A DNA stretch of 64,000 nt from JAVKBW01 sp040222995. GTDB taxonomy: Bacteria > Pseudomonadota > Alphaproteobacteria > UBA8366 > Aestuariispiraceae. How positions within the stretch are numbered: the first letter of the stretch is position 1; each line of letters opens with the position of its first letter. The stretch lies in contig JAVKBW010000019.1 of assembly GCA_040222995.1 (NCBI GenBank), forward strand, positions 186,001 to 250,000, given 5' to 3'. The position numbers and the translations under genes were made by a program. Positions 1 through 7,702 of this stretch are shown here, piece after piece. The notes below the pieces were generated by a model. The model worked only from the letters and a program-made list of their open reading frames with translations. It had not been told where the DNA came from and made no database searches.

Positions 1-1019
1 TCGAACCAGTAGCCGTGCGGATAGGCTCTGTCGATAGCCCAGCTATCTTCCCGGATTTGCCAGATGTCGTTTCTTTCGCTGTCGTTCTTTGCGATCAGCG
101 CATCGAGAATCTCGCCGTCTTCCGCCGCTTCCGCCAGCAGGGCGAGCAGGTCGTCCGGATTGTCGCTGCCTATCTCGACGATCACACAGGCCGGTGCGTC
201 GACTGTATCCGCAATCCGGTCCTGCCCAAGCTGCCGTGCCGCGGTATCGAAATAGTTCCGCCACATGATTTCCATCGCAAGAAGCCGGTCGCCGAGCTGT
301 TTGCGCAGGCGTTGAAACAGCGTCACGGCGCTTGCGGCGCTATCAACAGATACAAGCGCCGTTGATTCGCCAGACGTGGCGGGTTCCAGCTTCAGAACAA
401 CCTTCGTCACGATGCCCAAAGTGCCTTCCGCACCGATCAGCAACTGCTTGATGTCATACCCTTCGTTCGCCTTGGTCACACGTTTCATGTCTGACATTAC
501 GGTGCCGTCCGCCATGACGGCTTCCAGACCGAGCACCCGGTTGCGCATGATACCGTTGCGAAAGGCTTCCAGCCCGCCGGCATTGGTGGAAACCATGCCG
601 CCGATGGTGCAGGAGCCGCGCGCCGCCAGATCGATCCCGGCGCACAGCCCATGTCCGGAAAGGGCATTGTCCAGGGCTTCCAGCGTGACGCCGGCCTCAA
701 CAATCGCCACGGATCCCGCCGGATCGATTTCGACGATACGGTCCATGCGGTCCAGCATCAGGATCAATTGCCGTTCGCGAGAAGCCGCGCCGCCCGCAAG
801 CCCGGTCCGGCCACCCTGCGGTACGATGCTGTATCCGTTGTCGCGACACCAGCCCAGAATGGCGACGATGTCGTCGGTGTTTTTCGGCCGGACAGCGAGA
901 CCGGCTCCGAAGTTTTCCTTATCGATGCCCGGGTCCCGGCCGGCGAGGGCCTCGGCATCGACGATCTCGCCGGCAAGACGGCCGAGGGCGTTGAAATCCG
1001 GTGGTGTCGGTTGGTCCAC
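1..1019 (-). CDS. FAD-linked oxidase, GlcD/D-2-hydroxyacid dehydrogenase type (C-terminus cut off by window edge)
   Basis: About 339 codons are visible before the frame runs off the left edge; family members are about 460-480 aa. The PCMH-type FAD-binding core is clear: VPQGGRTGLAGGA, then GCTIGG-like SCTIGGMVSTNAGG and LIGAEGTLGIVTK. These are hallmarks of the glycolate oxidase GlcD / D-lactate / D-2-hydroxyglutarate dehydrogenase family, which oxidises 2-hydroxyacids with FAD. The start is GTG at 1019: a TAA lies in frame three codons upstream, so no earlier start exists. It follows the HTH/PBP regulator gene by 21 bases on the same strand, so co-transcription is likely. Plus-strand open frames across this region are shadows. 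The substrate cannot be told from the sequence. Confidence 0.85.
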   Translation of the reverse strand, partial: MDQPTPPDFNALGRLAGEIVDAEALAGRDPGIDKENFGAGLAVRPKNTDDIVAILGWCRDNGYSIVPQGGRTGLAGGAASRERQLILMLDRMDRIVEIDPAGSVAIVEAGVTLEALDNALSGHGLCAGIDLAARGSCTIGGMVSTNAGGLEAFRNGIMRNRVLGLEAVMADGTVMSDMKRVTKANEGYDIKQLLIGAEGTLGIVTKVVLKLEPATSGESTALVSVDSAASAVTLFQRLRKQLGDRLLAMEIMWRNYFDTAARQLGQDRIADTVDAPACVIVEIGSDNPDDLLALLAEAAEDGEILDALIAKNDSERNDIWQIREDSWAIDRAYPHGYWF

Positions 1020-1040
1020 GCTGGCTTATCCCGGTTTCTG

Positions 1041-1931
1041 TTAAATGCCGTTGCGACGGACGGCGCCGAGGCGGCCGATATCGTATCCGCCTAGTTCCTG
1101 CGCCCGGGTCTGAAACGCCGGACTGGCTGTGAACGTCATCAGGGTCTGTATCGGCGGATCGAACCAGGCCCGGTGATAGACAATCAGATCGAAGATTTCC
1201 ACCATGGTCGGCAGGAACCCGAGGTCGAATTGGCGGGCGACCGATTCCAGGCCCGGTGCGGCATCAGCCTTTCCGGCAGCGACCGCCGCGGCGGCTTCGG
1301 TTTCCGTTCTCGCGATATCGCCGCATGCAACAACGTCGTCGGGGGTAAGGCCGGTTGCGGCTAATAGATGATTGAACAGGATGGCCGCTCCGGCGGTATC
1401 CTGCCGGCGGATCACACGTTTGCCCTTCAGGTCGGCGACTTTCCTGACGCCGGCTTCCTGATTTCGGGCGAGGATGAGGCCCTGCTGCCGCCGCGCCCAT
1501 TCGACAACAACGACCGGTTTGCCCTTGAGGTCCGCAAAGGCGGGGCCGGTATTCCAGTCTTTCTTCTCCGGCACGAAAACATGACTGCCGGCGGCCTGTG
1601 CCGTACCATTGGCGAGTTGCCTAATGCCGTCCAGGCTGCCGTCGAAGCTGGTGGCGAGCCCGGACCGGGATTCGCGTATCGCCCAGTCCAGCAACGGATC
1701 GTGACTGCCGGCGATAATGCGCGGCAGGACCGTCGTTTCAGCCGCCTCGGATTCGTCGCCATTCAGCCATGAGGTTATTTCCTTCCGGGGAAACAACAGT
1801 TTTCCGATTGCGCGACGACACGGAATTTCGCCGGCAGCGGCCAGTTCGTAGACCCGGCGTTCCCGGACCCGCAGTAATGCAGCGACTTCTTTCGTCGTCA
1901 GAAAATCCGGTGCGCTGTCGGTATCGCTCAT
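1041..1931 (-). CDS. HTH transcriptional regulator with C-terminal PBP-like (molybdate-binding-type) ligand domain
   Basis: This 296-aa protein has two parts. Residues about 10-55 form an excisionase/MerR-like HTH_17 domain (LTTKEVAALLRV, RRVYELAAAGEIP, GKLLFPRKEI). Residues about 70-290 resemble a periplasmic-binding-protein fold used as a cytoplasmic sensor (SFDGSLDGIRQLANG, DLKGKRVIRRQDTAGAAILF). The architecture matches the PF12728/PF12727 family, annotated as helix-turn-helix plus substrate-binding domain; a small-molecule or oxyanion ligand is likely but unknown. The start ATG at 1931 is chosen because the longer frame would run into the methyltransferase gene that ends at 1969. It lies in a minus-strand run between methyltransferase A and the FAD oxidase and may control that run. 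Confidence 0.75.
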   Translation of the reverse strand: MSDTDSAPDFLTTKEVAALLRVRERRVYELAAAGEIPCRRAIGKLLFPRKEITSWLNGDESEAAETTVLPRIIAGSHDPLLDWAIRESRSGLATSFDGSLDGIRQLANGTAQAAGSHVFVPEKKDWNTGPAFADLKGKPVVVVEWARRQQGLILARNQEAGVRKVADLKGKRVIRRQDTAGAAILFNHLLAATGLTPDDVVACGDIARTETEAAAAVAAGKADAAPGLESVARQFDLGFLPTMVEIFDLIVYHRAWFDPPIQTLMTFTASPAFQTRAQELGGYDIGRLGAVRRNGI

Positions 1932-1968
1932 GGCTGTACTGTATCGTGAAAAACCGGACGATGAAATG

Positions 1969-2757
1969 TTACTGCGGCACGGCGAAAAGATCGCGGTGTC
2001 CCACGATATGGGTCGACTGGTGGGCATCGATGGCGGATCGGCGATGATCCGTCCAGGTATCGAGCCATTCGGTATCCTCTATTCCGGCGTCCAGCAACGC
2101 CTCCCGATAGCCGTGCAGTAACGCCAGTTGAAGATCGGCGCTGCGCTGTTCGAGAACCCAGTCGCTGTTGCCGGTAAATACCCTGTATCCGGCGTCGCGC
2201 AACTTCTTTTCGGCGCAATCCGCGGCATCGCAGCCGAGCGCCGGGCCGAAACCCTTGTCGGATTTCATGTGATCGTTGAACAGAGCAGACATTCTGTCGT
2301 CCGCTTCGTCGGGCGGCGCCCATTCCCGCTTTTTAGTTGCGGCCATCGGCAGCCATACCGCACACCTGTTTTTCGTAATCAGGCCGACCAGCTTGTCCAG
2401 CCATTGTTCGGACACAAGGTCGATGAAAGCACTCGCCGTTACCAGATCGAACGCATTGAACGGAATAAAGGACAAACCGATGGCCAGGTTGCAGCGCAAC
2501 GGTGTCGCCTGTGTCCGGGCGACGGCGTGATCGAGCAGGGTGTGGTCGCCGTCGACAGCGGTCCAGCGCGACCCTGCCGGCAGGTGCTCGTGCAGGTGCC
2601 TGAAAGCCGCACCGGTACCGCAGCCGAGATCGACGATGCGCAGCGGTTTTCCGAAAGATGCGCTCCAGCGTGATATTTCGTTCAGCACGTCCTTGTTCAG
2701 GGCGTGCCGGTCATAAGGCTCCCGCAAATCCAGCCATGCCGTGTCGAAATCACCCAT
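1969..2757 (-). CDS. class I SAM-dependent methyltransferase A (paralogue of the protein at 20316-21146)
   Basis: This 262-aa protein has the SAM-binding motif I IVDLGCGTGAAF at about residue 44 and the acidic post-motif AVDGDH. The C-terminus ends with the signature VGHRDLFAVP. The protein at 20316-21146 ends VGHTDIFAIP and shares the internal GYRVxxGxSDWV block and the N-terminal LNxxVLNE segment, so the two are sister methyltransferases. ATG at 2757 lies one base beyond the stop of the glycosyltransferase gene (TGACATG), indicating translational coupling. The acceptor is unknown. The context of glycosyltransferase, PTPS homologue and dehydrogenase suggests that it decorates a small molecule or lipid. 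Confidence 0.8.
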   Translation of the reverse strand: MGDFDTAWLDLREPYDRHALNKDVLNEISRWSASFGKPLRIVDLGCGTGAAFRHLHEHLPAGSRWTAVDGDHTLLDHAVARTQATPLRCNLAIGLSFIPFNAFDLVTASAFIDLVSEQWLDKLVGLITKNRCAVWLPMAATKKREWAPPDEADDRMSALFNDHMKSDKGFGPALGCDAADCAEKKLRDAGYRVFTGNSDWVLEQRSADLQLALLHGYREALLDAGIEDTEWLDTWTDHRRSAIDAHQSTHIVGHRDLFAVPQ

Positions 2758-2758
2758 G

Positions 2759-3823
2759 TCATGTATCCGATCCAACCGTGCGAAGGGCGGTGAGAAAATC
2801 CTGTCCGGCTTCCATCCATCCGCCAAGAAGCATGCGTGCCGCGCGCGATTGCTGTGACAGACGGGCTCGTTCCGTCGGATCTTTCATCGCTTGCTGCAAT
2901 GCTTGCGCCAGACCGTGGATATCGTCAACGGAAACCAGCCGGGCTGCTTTGCCTGCCGGGGTCGATGCGACGGCGCCGCCATTGACAGCGACAATCGGCA
3001 ACCCGTAGACGACAGCGGTGGCCAAAGCCATGCCGTAGCCTTCGTATCTGGCCGGCGAAACATACAGATCGGCTGACCGGTACAGATCGGCGAGAGCCGC
3101 TTCCGGCAGCGCGCCATGGAACCGTACCTTTTCACCGAACGGTTTGGCTGCTTCCAGAACCTTCGTCCCGTATTCAGGCGAAAGATCGTCCGGCCCGACA
3201 ATGTTGAGCGACCAGTCGTCGCGCTGCAGCGATTGCAGGGCCTTGAAAAGATCCAGATGCCCCTTTCTTTCCGTCAACGAAGCCACATACAGAAGCCGGG
3301 GGTGAGGCGGCGCTGGCCGCACGTCATTGAACGGCGCATCGTCTATGCCCGGTTCGACAACAAAGCATGCTTCGGGATCAACACCGAAATCCTGCAACCG
3401 TATCTTGGTGAACGGGCTGCTGACGATGACGCAGCGGGCATGTGTCAGGCTGGTTCTTTCCCGCTCGAAATGGCGCTTTTGCGCCTCTGGAGACAGGCCG
3501 GTTTCATCGGCCAGCGGGTGATGTACCAGGGCGACAAATCTAAGACGCTTTCCATGGTCCGCCGCCAGATCGGGTAACGCTCCGAACGCCAGCCCGTCGA
3601 AAACGACGAGCGTACCGTCGGGGATGCCGGAGACGATGTGTCGGGATTGCGAAACAACAGTCTCATCCGGTTCCGGGAAACCATCCGGCAGCGCGATGAC
3701 GGTAACATCCACCCCCGACGCCCGGCAGGACTCAACGATCCGCCGGCCGTAGGTGTAGCCGCCGGTCAGTGTTTCCGGATCGCCCGGAAAAATGAAGGTG
3801 AAGGCGGGCGCGCCGGTGGTCAT
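2759..3823 (-). CDS. GT4-family glycosyltransferase
   Basis: This 354-aa retaining GT-B glycosyltransferase has an N-terminal acceptor domain beginning with the FIFPGDPETLTGGYTYGR segment. Its C-terminal nucleotide-sugar domain contains LLYVASLTERKGH, VRFHGALPEAALADLY, YVSPARYEGYGMALATA and YGLPIVAVNGGA. In the E-x7-E motif the first Glu is in EGYGM, but the position of the second Glu is occupied by Thr. The start overlaps the PTPS-like stop by four bases (ATGA) and the stop is one base before methyltransferase A. The gene is thus embedded in a coupled operon. The sugar and acceptor are unknown. Confidence 0.85.
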   Translation of the reverse strand: MTTGAPAFTFIFPGDPETLTGGYTYGRRIVESCRASGVDVTVIALPDGFPEPDETVVSQSRHIVSGIPDGTLVVFDGLAFGALPDLAADHGKRLRFVALVHHPLADETGLSPEAQKRHFERERTSLTHARCVIVSSPFTKIRLQDFGVDPEACFVVEPGIDDAPFNDVRPAPPHPRLLYVASLTERKGHLDLFKALQSLQRDDWSLNIVGPDDLSPEYGTKVLEAAKPFGEKVRFHGALPEAALADLYRSADLYVSPARYEGYGMALATAVVYGLPIVAVNGGAVASTPAGKAARLVSVDDIHGLAQALQQAMKDPTERARLSQQSRAARMLLGGWMEAGQDFLTALRTVGSDT

Positions 3824-4227
3824 GCCTTCGGCATCGACCCTTCATAGGCCGCCCACGCGATGTGGGATTCGTGCAGGGTGACCTTGATTGCGTCCAGACC
3901 CAGCGCGCCCGGCCCCAGTTTGCCCGCCGAAACTTCCTCGACCAGCCGGTCGAAGATCGCCTTGGCGAGAAATTCCGTCGTGGTGTTCTTGCCCTTGAAA
4001 TCCGGGTTGTCGTCCAGATTGCTGTAGTTCATCGGGCCGAGACTGTTTTTCAGGGATACTGAGGCGAGGCCGATATCGACGACAAGACCGTCGTAATCCA
4101 GATCGGCGCGCTTGAATTCCGCATCGACTACATAGGTCGCGCCATGCAGGGCCTGCGCCGGGCCGAAGACCTCGCCTGCGAAACTATGCGCAATCATGAA
4201 ATGGTCGCGAACCGTAAGTGAGTACAT
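3820..4227 (-). CDS. 6-pyruvoyl-tetrahydropterin synthase / QueD-family homologue lacking canonical catalytic residues
   Basis: This 135-aa T-fold protein of the PTPS/QueD family aligns with E. coli QueD along its length. The zinc His of the xxAH motif is kept (FMIAHSF, H14), as is the first His of HGH (H28). The third zinc ligand is Ala30 (HGA), the catalytic Cys position is Ala24, and the catalytic Asp-His pair is replaced in the GPMNYSNLDD segment. The C-terminal Glu (TLHES) remains. It is therefore unlikely to do standard PTPS or CPH4 synthase chemistry. ATG 4227 is preferred over the longer frame because it follows GGAG at good spacing and begins with the family-typical MYSLTVRDH. It overlaps the GT4 gene by 4 bases and follows the dehydrogenase by 20. 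Confidence 0.8.
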   Translation of the reverse strand: MYSLTVRDHFMIAHSFAGEVFGPAQALHGATYVVDAEFKRADLDYDGLVVDIGLASVSLKNSLGPMNYSNLDDNPDFKGKNTTTEFLAKAIFDRLVEEVSAGKLGPGALGLDAIKVTLHESHIAWAAYEGSMPKA

Positions 4228-4247
4228 TTCCGTCTCCAGATAAGGGG

Positions 4248-5231
4248 TCAGTAGATTATCCTGGGGCAAAGAACGCCCGAGCCCGCGGCAAACAGGTCGG
4301 GCAGGGCGGCCGGCAGGGAACCAAAGTCGATATCCCTGTTGAAAAGCACATCCAGCGCGGGATTGTCCAGCAGAGATAAAGAATAGGCCAGACGGTCGGC
4401 GTGCCGCATTGTCGACCGCTTTAGTGGCGCAACCGTTCCGACCTGGGTCGAGCGGATCGTCAGCCGCCTGGAATGAAAATCTTCACCGAGCGGCACGGTA
4501 ACGGAAGCATCGCCGTACCAGCTTGCCTCGACAACAATCCCCTCGAACCGGCACAGACGGAGCGCGGTCGCAAGGCCGGGCGATGTGGCTGACGCGTGAA
4601 ACACCGTGTCCCGATCCGACTGTGCGTTTTCGGGCGCTGTGAACGGCATTCCCAGTGCGGCGGCGGCCTCCGCCTTGCCGGGATCGGTATCGATCATGTC
4701 AACCGGGCTGTTGAAGAGGGTGCTTGCGACATACCCGATCAGCAGCCCGACAACGCCGGCCCCGACGACGCTGACGGTCTGACCGGCCTGCAGTTCGGCA
4801 TCCCAGACCGCATTGACGGCGGTTTCCATGTTGGCGGCCAGCACCGCGCGGGACGGTGGAACAGTCTCCGGCAGACGGGTCACCGCTTCCCGGGGAACCG
4901 TGAACTCGGTTTGATGGGGATACAGACAGAAGACGGAACAACCGGCGAGACCGTCCGGTCCTTCCGTAACCGTGCCTACCGTCGCATAACCGTATTTGAC
5001 GGGAAACGGAAAATGCCCTTCCTGAAACGGCGCCCGCATCCGGTCGTATTCCCGCACCGGCACTCTGCCATGATACACAAGCGCCTCGGTACCCCGGCTG
5101 ATCGCGCCGAATGACGAACGGACGCGAACCAGACCGCCTGTTGTATCCGGCGGAACACACGGTCTTAGCTCGGCCTGTCCCGGGCTTTGGTACCATAGCG
5201 CCTGTGCGGTGCGATATTCGATGTCCGGCAA
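4248..5231 (-). CDS. medium-chain dehydrogenase/reductase, zinc-ADH superfamily (BchC-like)
   Basis: The protein is about 327 aa with a GroES-like N-terminal half (GLVRVRSSFGAISRGTEALV) and a Rossmann half with VVGAGVVGLLIGYVAS. The usual GICGTD catalytic-zinc motif is replaced by AISRGTE and no structural-zinc Cys cluster is visible. This is the arrangement of the group around bacteriochlorophyllide dehydrogenase BchC. The open frame extends to 5549, but that part is antisense to the divergent gene at 5379. The most likely start is TTG at 5231, preceded by AAGAGACCC, giving the normal family length. It heads the minus-strand operon (dehydrogenase, PTPS homologue, GT4, methyltransferase). The substrate is unknown; the exact start is uncertain. 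Confidence 0.72.
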   Translation of the reverse strand: MPDIEYRTAQALWYQSPGQAELRPCVPPDTTGGLVRVRSSFGAISRGTEALVYHGRVPVREYDRMRAPFQEGHFPFPVKYGYATVGTVTEGPDGLAGCSVFCLYPHQTEFTVPREAVTRLPETVPPSRAVLAANMETAVNAVWDAELQAGQTVSVVGAGVVGLLIGYVASTLFNSPVDMIDTDPGKAEAAAALGMPFTAPENAQSDRDTVFHASATSPGLATALRLCRFEGIVVEASWYGDASVTVPLGEDFHSRRLTIRSTQVGTVAPLKRSTMRHADRLAYSLSLLDNPALDVLFNRDIDFGSLPAALPDLFAAGSGVLCPRIIY

Positions 5232-5294
5232 GAGGGTCTCTTTCGGATTTGACGAAAAGGCCTGATTTTCCTTCGCGTCTTTTGTGCCGAACCG

Positions 5295-5308
5295 TGGCAG
5301 TATTGCCA
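5295..5308. promoter_or_regulatory. inverted repeat TGGCA-N4-TGCCA in divergent promoter region
   Basis: This perfect 5+5 inverted repeat lies within the 147-base divergent intergenic region (5232-5378) between the dehydrogenase operon and the CDP-alcohol phosphatidyltransferase gene. Its position suits an operator acting on either promoter. The spacing does not fit a sigma-54 promoter. It is a candidate only; a short palindrome can occur by chance. Confidence 0.3.
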
Positions 5309-5378
5309 AGGGGTGGAAGAATCGTATCTGACCGTACAGGTCTATTGCCACAGGTTTCGGCAAACGAGGTAGATTTTC

Positions 5379-6113
5379 GTGCAGACGACGCGCCCCATTC
5401 TGTTGCCTTTTGTCATCGCGCTTTCGGCGCTGATCGTCGGCATGGTTCCGATATATCGCTATGCCGGGTTCGATCTGCAGTATGTGGCGATGACGCTGGT
5501 TACGTTTCTGGCCGTCTGCAGCGTGCTGGTCTGGGCCTGGGTGAGGCATTCCGCCGGAAACGTCCGGTTCGGGCCTGCAAACACCGTTACCTTTCTGCGG
5601 GTGGTTCTCGTGTGCTGGATTGCCGGTGCGATCGGACAGGCCGGCTCGGACTGGTCATCGTGGTTTGTTGTGACCATTAGTACAACGGCGTTGATTCTGG
5701 ATGGCATCGATGGATGGCTGGCGCGAAAACTTGGTTGCGCCAGTGATTTCGGCGCCAGATTCGATCAGGAAATCGACGCGCTGCTGATCCTGATTTTAGC
5801 GGTCCTTGTCGTTCAGACCGGGAAGGCAGGAACGTGGATATTGCTGGTCGGGTTGCTTCGGTACCTGTTTGTCGCCGGTGCGGTTGCGATCCCCAAACTT
5901 GCCGAACCGTTGCCGCCCAGCAAACGGCGGCAGACGATCTGTGTTACAACGGTTATCGGGCTTATTCTGTGTCTTGCGCCGGTCGTTACGCCACCGCTTT
6001 CAACCGCCATTGCGGCGGTCACGGCGGGTGTTCTGTCTCTTTCATTCACGGTTGACACTGTTTGGCTTCTGCGGCCGAAATCGCCGGTCTCCGGTAAGGA
6101 GGAAAAATGCTAG
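5379..6113 (+). CDS. CDP-alcohol phosphatidyltransferase family membrane protein
   Basis: This 244-aa polytopic membrane protein carries the complete family motif D-x2-D-G-x2-A-R-x8-G-x3-D-x3-D at residues 108-133 (LDGIDGWLARKLG then FGARFDQEIDA). Such enzymes move a phosphoalcohol from a CDP-alcohol to an acceptor alcohol, as in phospholipid headgroup synthesis, at the inner membrane. Which CDP donor and alcohol are used is not visible; it does not obviously look like the housekeeping PgsA or PssA. The GTG start at 5379 is preceded by GAGGT at about 8 bases. It is divergent from the dehydrogenase/PTPS/GT4 operon and overlaps the next membrane-protein gene by 7 bases. Confidence 0.85.
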   Translation: MQTTRPILLPFVIALSALIVGMVPIYRYAGFDLQYVAMTLVTFLAVCSVLVWAWVRHSAGNVRFGPANTVTFLRVVLVCWIAGAIGQAGSDWSSWFVVTISTTALILDGIDGWLARKLGCASDFGARFDQEIDALLILILAVLVVQTGKAGTWILLVGLLRYLFVAGAVAIPKLAEPLPPSKRRQTICVTTVIGLILCLAPVVTPPLSTAIAAVTAGVLSLSFTVDTVWLLRPKSPVSGKEEKC

Positions 6114-6955
6114 AACTGCTTCTTGGACCGGTTATCGCGCCGGCTGTCGTAACGGGTATTCTATGTCTGATCGCGGGCCGCCTTGGAAGCGACCGTGCTG
6201 CCGCGGCTCTTGCCGGGCTGGGGCTTGCGCTTAGCGTCGTCGCCGCATTTCTTGTCTTGAAGGGCATGCCGCCCTTGCCGCCGGTTGCGGCAGGGCAGAA
6301 GGTTTTCGTCTGCGCCGTTCTGGGCGGGCTTCTTGTCGCCGTATGCGCCCTGGCGACGGGCCTGAGCAGCGTTGTCTCCACGGTGTCGCTGATCGGCGCG
6401 GCCGGCGGTGTCTACTGGATTGCCGAACGGTATATCGGGCGGGCCGATACGATGGACTGGATCACCCTTGGCGCCTATGCCGCCGCGATGCTGGCGGCGT
6501 TCTGGTCGGTCGGTTTCGGATCAGGACCGGCCCCGGCGGCGCGGGCGCGTCTGGGGGTAGCGAGCGCGGGGCTTGCCGGTGTTTGCATGTTATCCGGCAA
6601 CACCATTCTGGGGTTTTCCGCCATTGCTCTGGCCGTTGGTTTCGCGGCCAGTATGCTGGCCGAGGGCCGTCGGTCGGGAGCCCTGGCCGGGGCTGCAATC
6701 ACGTGTGCGGGTTTTATTGTGTTTTCATTGCTGGCTGCACAGACCGCATTGTTCGGTCGTATCGACCCGTTGCCGCTGGTTCTGGTCGCATTGATCGCGC
6801 CGCTGGGCGGGTTGGCCGAATTGGCCGGATGGCGGGCGGATACGCGGGGCCTGGCTTTTCTGGCAACCATCAAGCTTGCGATGCCGCCGGCTGTTATCGC
6901 CGGGGCGGCGATCGCCGCCAGCTATTACACCGGCGGCGGTTCGCCTTACGGGTAA
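6107..6955 (+). CDS. polytopic membrane protein of unknown function
   Basis: The protein is 282 aa, very rich in Ala, Gly, Leu and Val, with about eight predicted hydrophobic segments along its length. No catalytic motif is recognised. The ATG at 6107 has a strong AAGGAGG Shine-Dalgarno sequence and overlaps the end of the CDP-alcohol phosphatidyltransferase gene by 7 bases, so the two are translationally coupled and probably work together. A role as partner or exporter of the lipid product is an inference from position only. Confidence 0.7.
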   Translation: MLELLLGPVIAPAVVTGILCLIAGRLGSDRAAAALAGLGLALSVVAAFLVLKGMPPLPPVAAGQKVFVCAVLGGLLVAVCALATGLSSVVSTVSLIGAAGGVYWIAERYIGRADTMDWITLGAYAAAMLAAFWSVGFGSGPAPAARARLGVASAGLAGVCMLSGNTILGFSAIALAVGFAASMLAEGRRSGALAGAAITCAGFIVFSLLAAQTALFGRIDPLPLVLVALIAPLGGLAELAGWRADTRGLAFLATIKLAMPPAVIAGAAIAASYYTGGGSPYG

Positions 6956-6970
6956 ATCCTTGCTCGCCGC

Positions 6971-7564
6971 CTACTGGCGGATCGCTTCGAATTCCAGCAT
7001 CAGTTCAATTTCGTCGCCGACCCATCCATTGTCGACGGCATATGTCATGCCGTACTGGCTGCGGATAACGGTGCCGGTTGCCGAGACCCCGACGGAGTAA
7101 TTGTCACCGAATGGATACGCGGCAACCTTGTTGAGCGTGACATTGAGCGACAGCGGATGAGTCTGGCCCAGCATTGTCAGTTCGCCGTGGATGATGCCTT
7201 CTCTATCCGATACTTTTTCCGTTGATGTGCCGACGAAGGTCATCTCCGGAAATTCGGCGCTGTTCAGAAAATCCGGGCTGCGCAGGTGCTGGTCTCTCTT
7301 TTCATGGTTGGTGAAAACGCTGTCGGTTTCGATGACGACTTCAACGTCCGACAGGGTCAGTTCGTCTTCATCGAAAGTGAAGGAACCGCTCGCCTCACGG
7401 AACAATCCGATCACTCGGGCATAGCCGATATGCATGGCCTTGAATGCGATGGAGGTATGGTCGGGATCGAGTTCGAAGCGCTGCGGTTCGGCGCTGGCGG
7501 GGCCGGCCGAATAGACCAGGGAAACAGCCAGCAATGCAGCAAGCCCTGAAATCATCCTTTTCAT
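6971..7564 (-). CDS. YceI-family periplasmic lipid-binding-like protein
   Basis: The protein is 197 aa with a Sec signal peptide (KRMISGLAALLAVSLVYSAG, cleavage near ASA-EP). It continues into a YceI lipocalin-like beta-barrel: FELDPDHTSIAFKAMHIGYA, SGSFTFDEDEL, HLRSPDFLNSAEFPEMTF and GELTMLGQTHPLSL are all typical. YceI proteins bind isoprenoid or amphiphilic molecules in the periplasm; the ligand here is unknown. The ATG at 7564 directly precedes the signal peptide. The longer frame upstream has no support. It is convergent with the membrane-protein gene ending at 6955. Confidence 0.88.
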   Translation of the reverse strand: MKRMISGLAALLAVSLVYSAGPASAEPQRFELDPDHTSIAFKAMHIGYARVIGLFREASGSFTFDEDELTLSDVEVVIETDSVFTNHEKRDQHLRSPDFLNSAEFPEMTFVGTSTEKVSDREGIIHGELTMLGQTHPLSLNVTLNKVAAYPFGDNYSVGVSATGTVIRSQYGMTYAVDNGWVGDEIELMLEFEAIRQ

Positions 7565-7702
7565 GTGTATTCCTTTCCAAAATTCGGTTCTTCCCCCACC
7601 CATCGTGATCGAAGCACGTCCCCAAGCGTGTCGAACCCATACTATCGCACTGTGCGCTTCTCGACCAATCACCATTCTGAAAGAGAAAAACTGGCTAGCC
7701 TG

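Noticed and set aside
376..1094. Plus-strand open frames over 1-1.1 kb
   Set aside because: They are antisense to the FAD-linked oxidase, whose minus-strand translation shows unmistakable family motifs.
5295..5308. Possible sigma-54 promoter (TGGCA...TTGC)
   Set aside because: The GG and GC elements are 3 bases too close for a -24/-12 promoter; kept only as an operator candidate.
5232..5549. N-terminal extension of the zinc-type dehydrogenase frame
   Set aside because: The sequence is Arg/His-rich low-complexity antisense to the CDP-alcohol phosphatidyltransferase; the family begins near the TTG at 5231.
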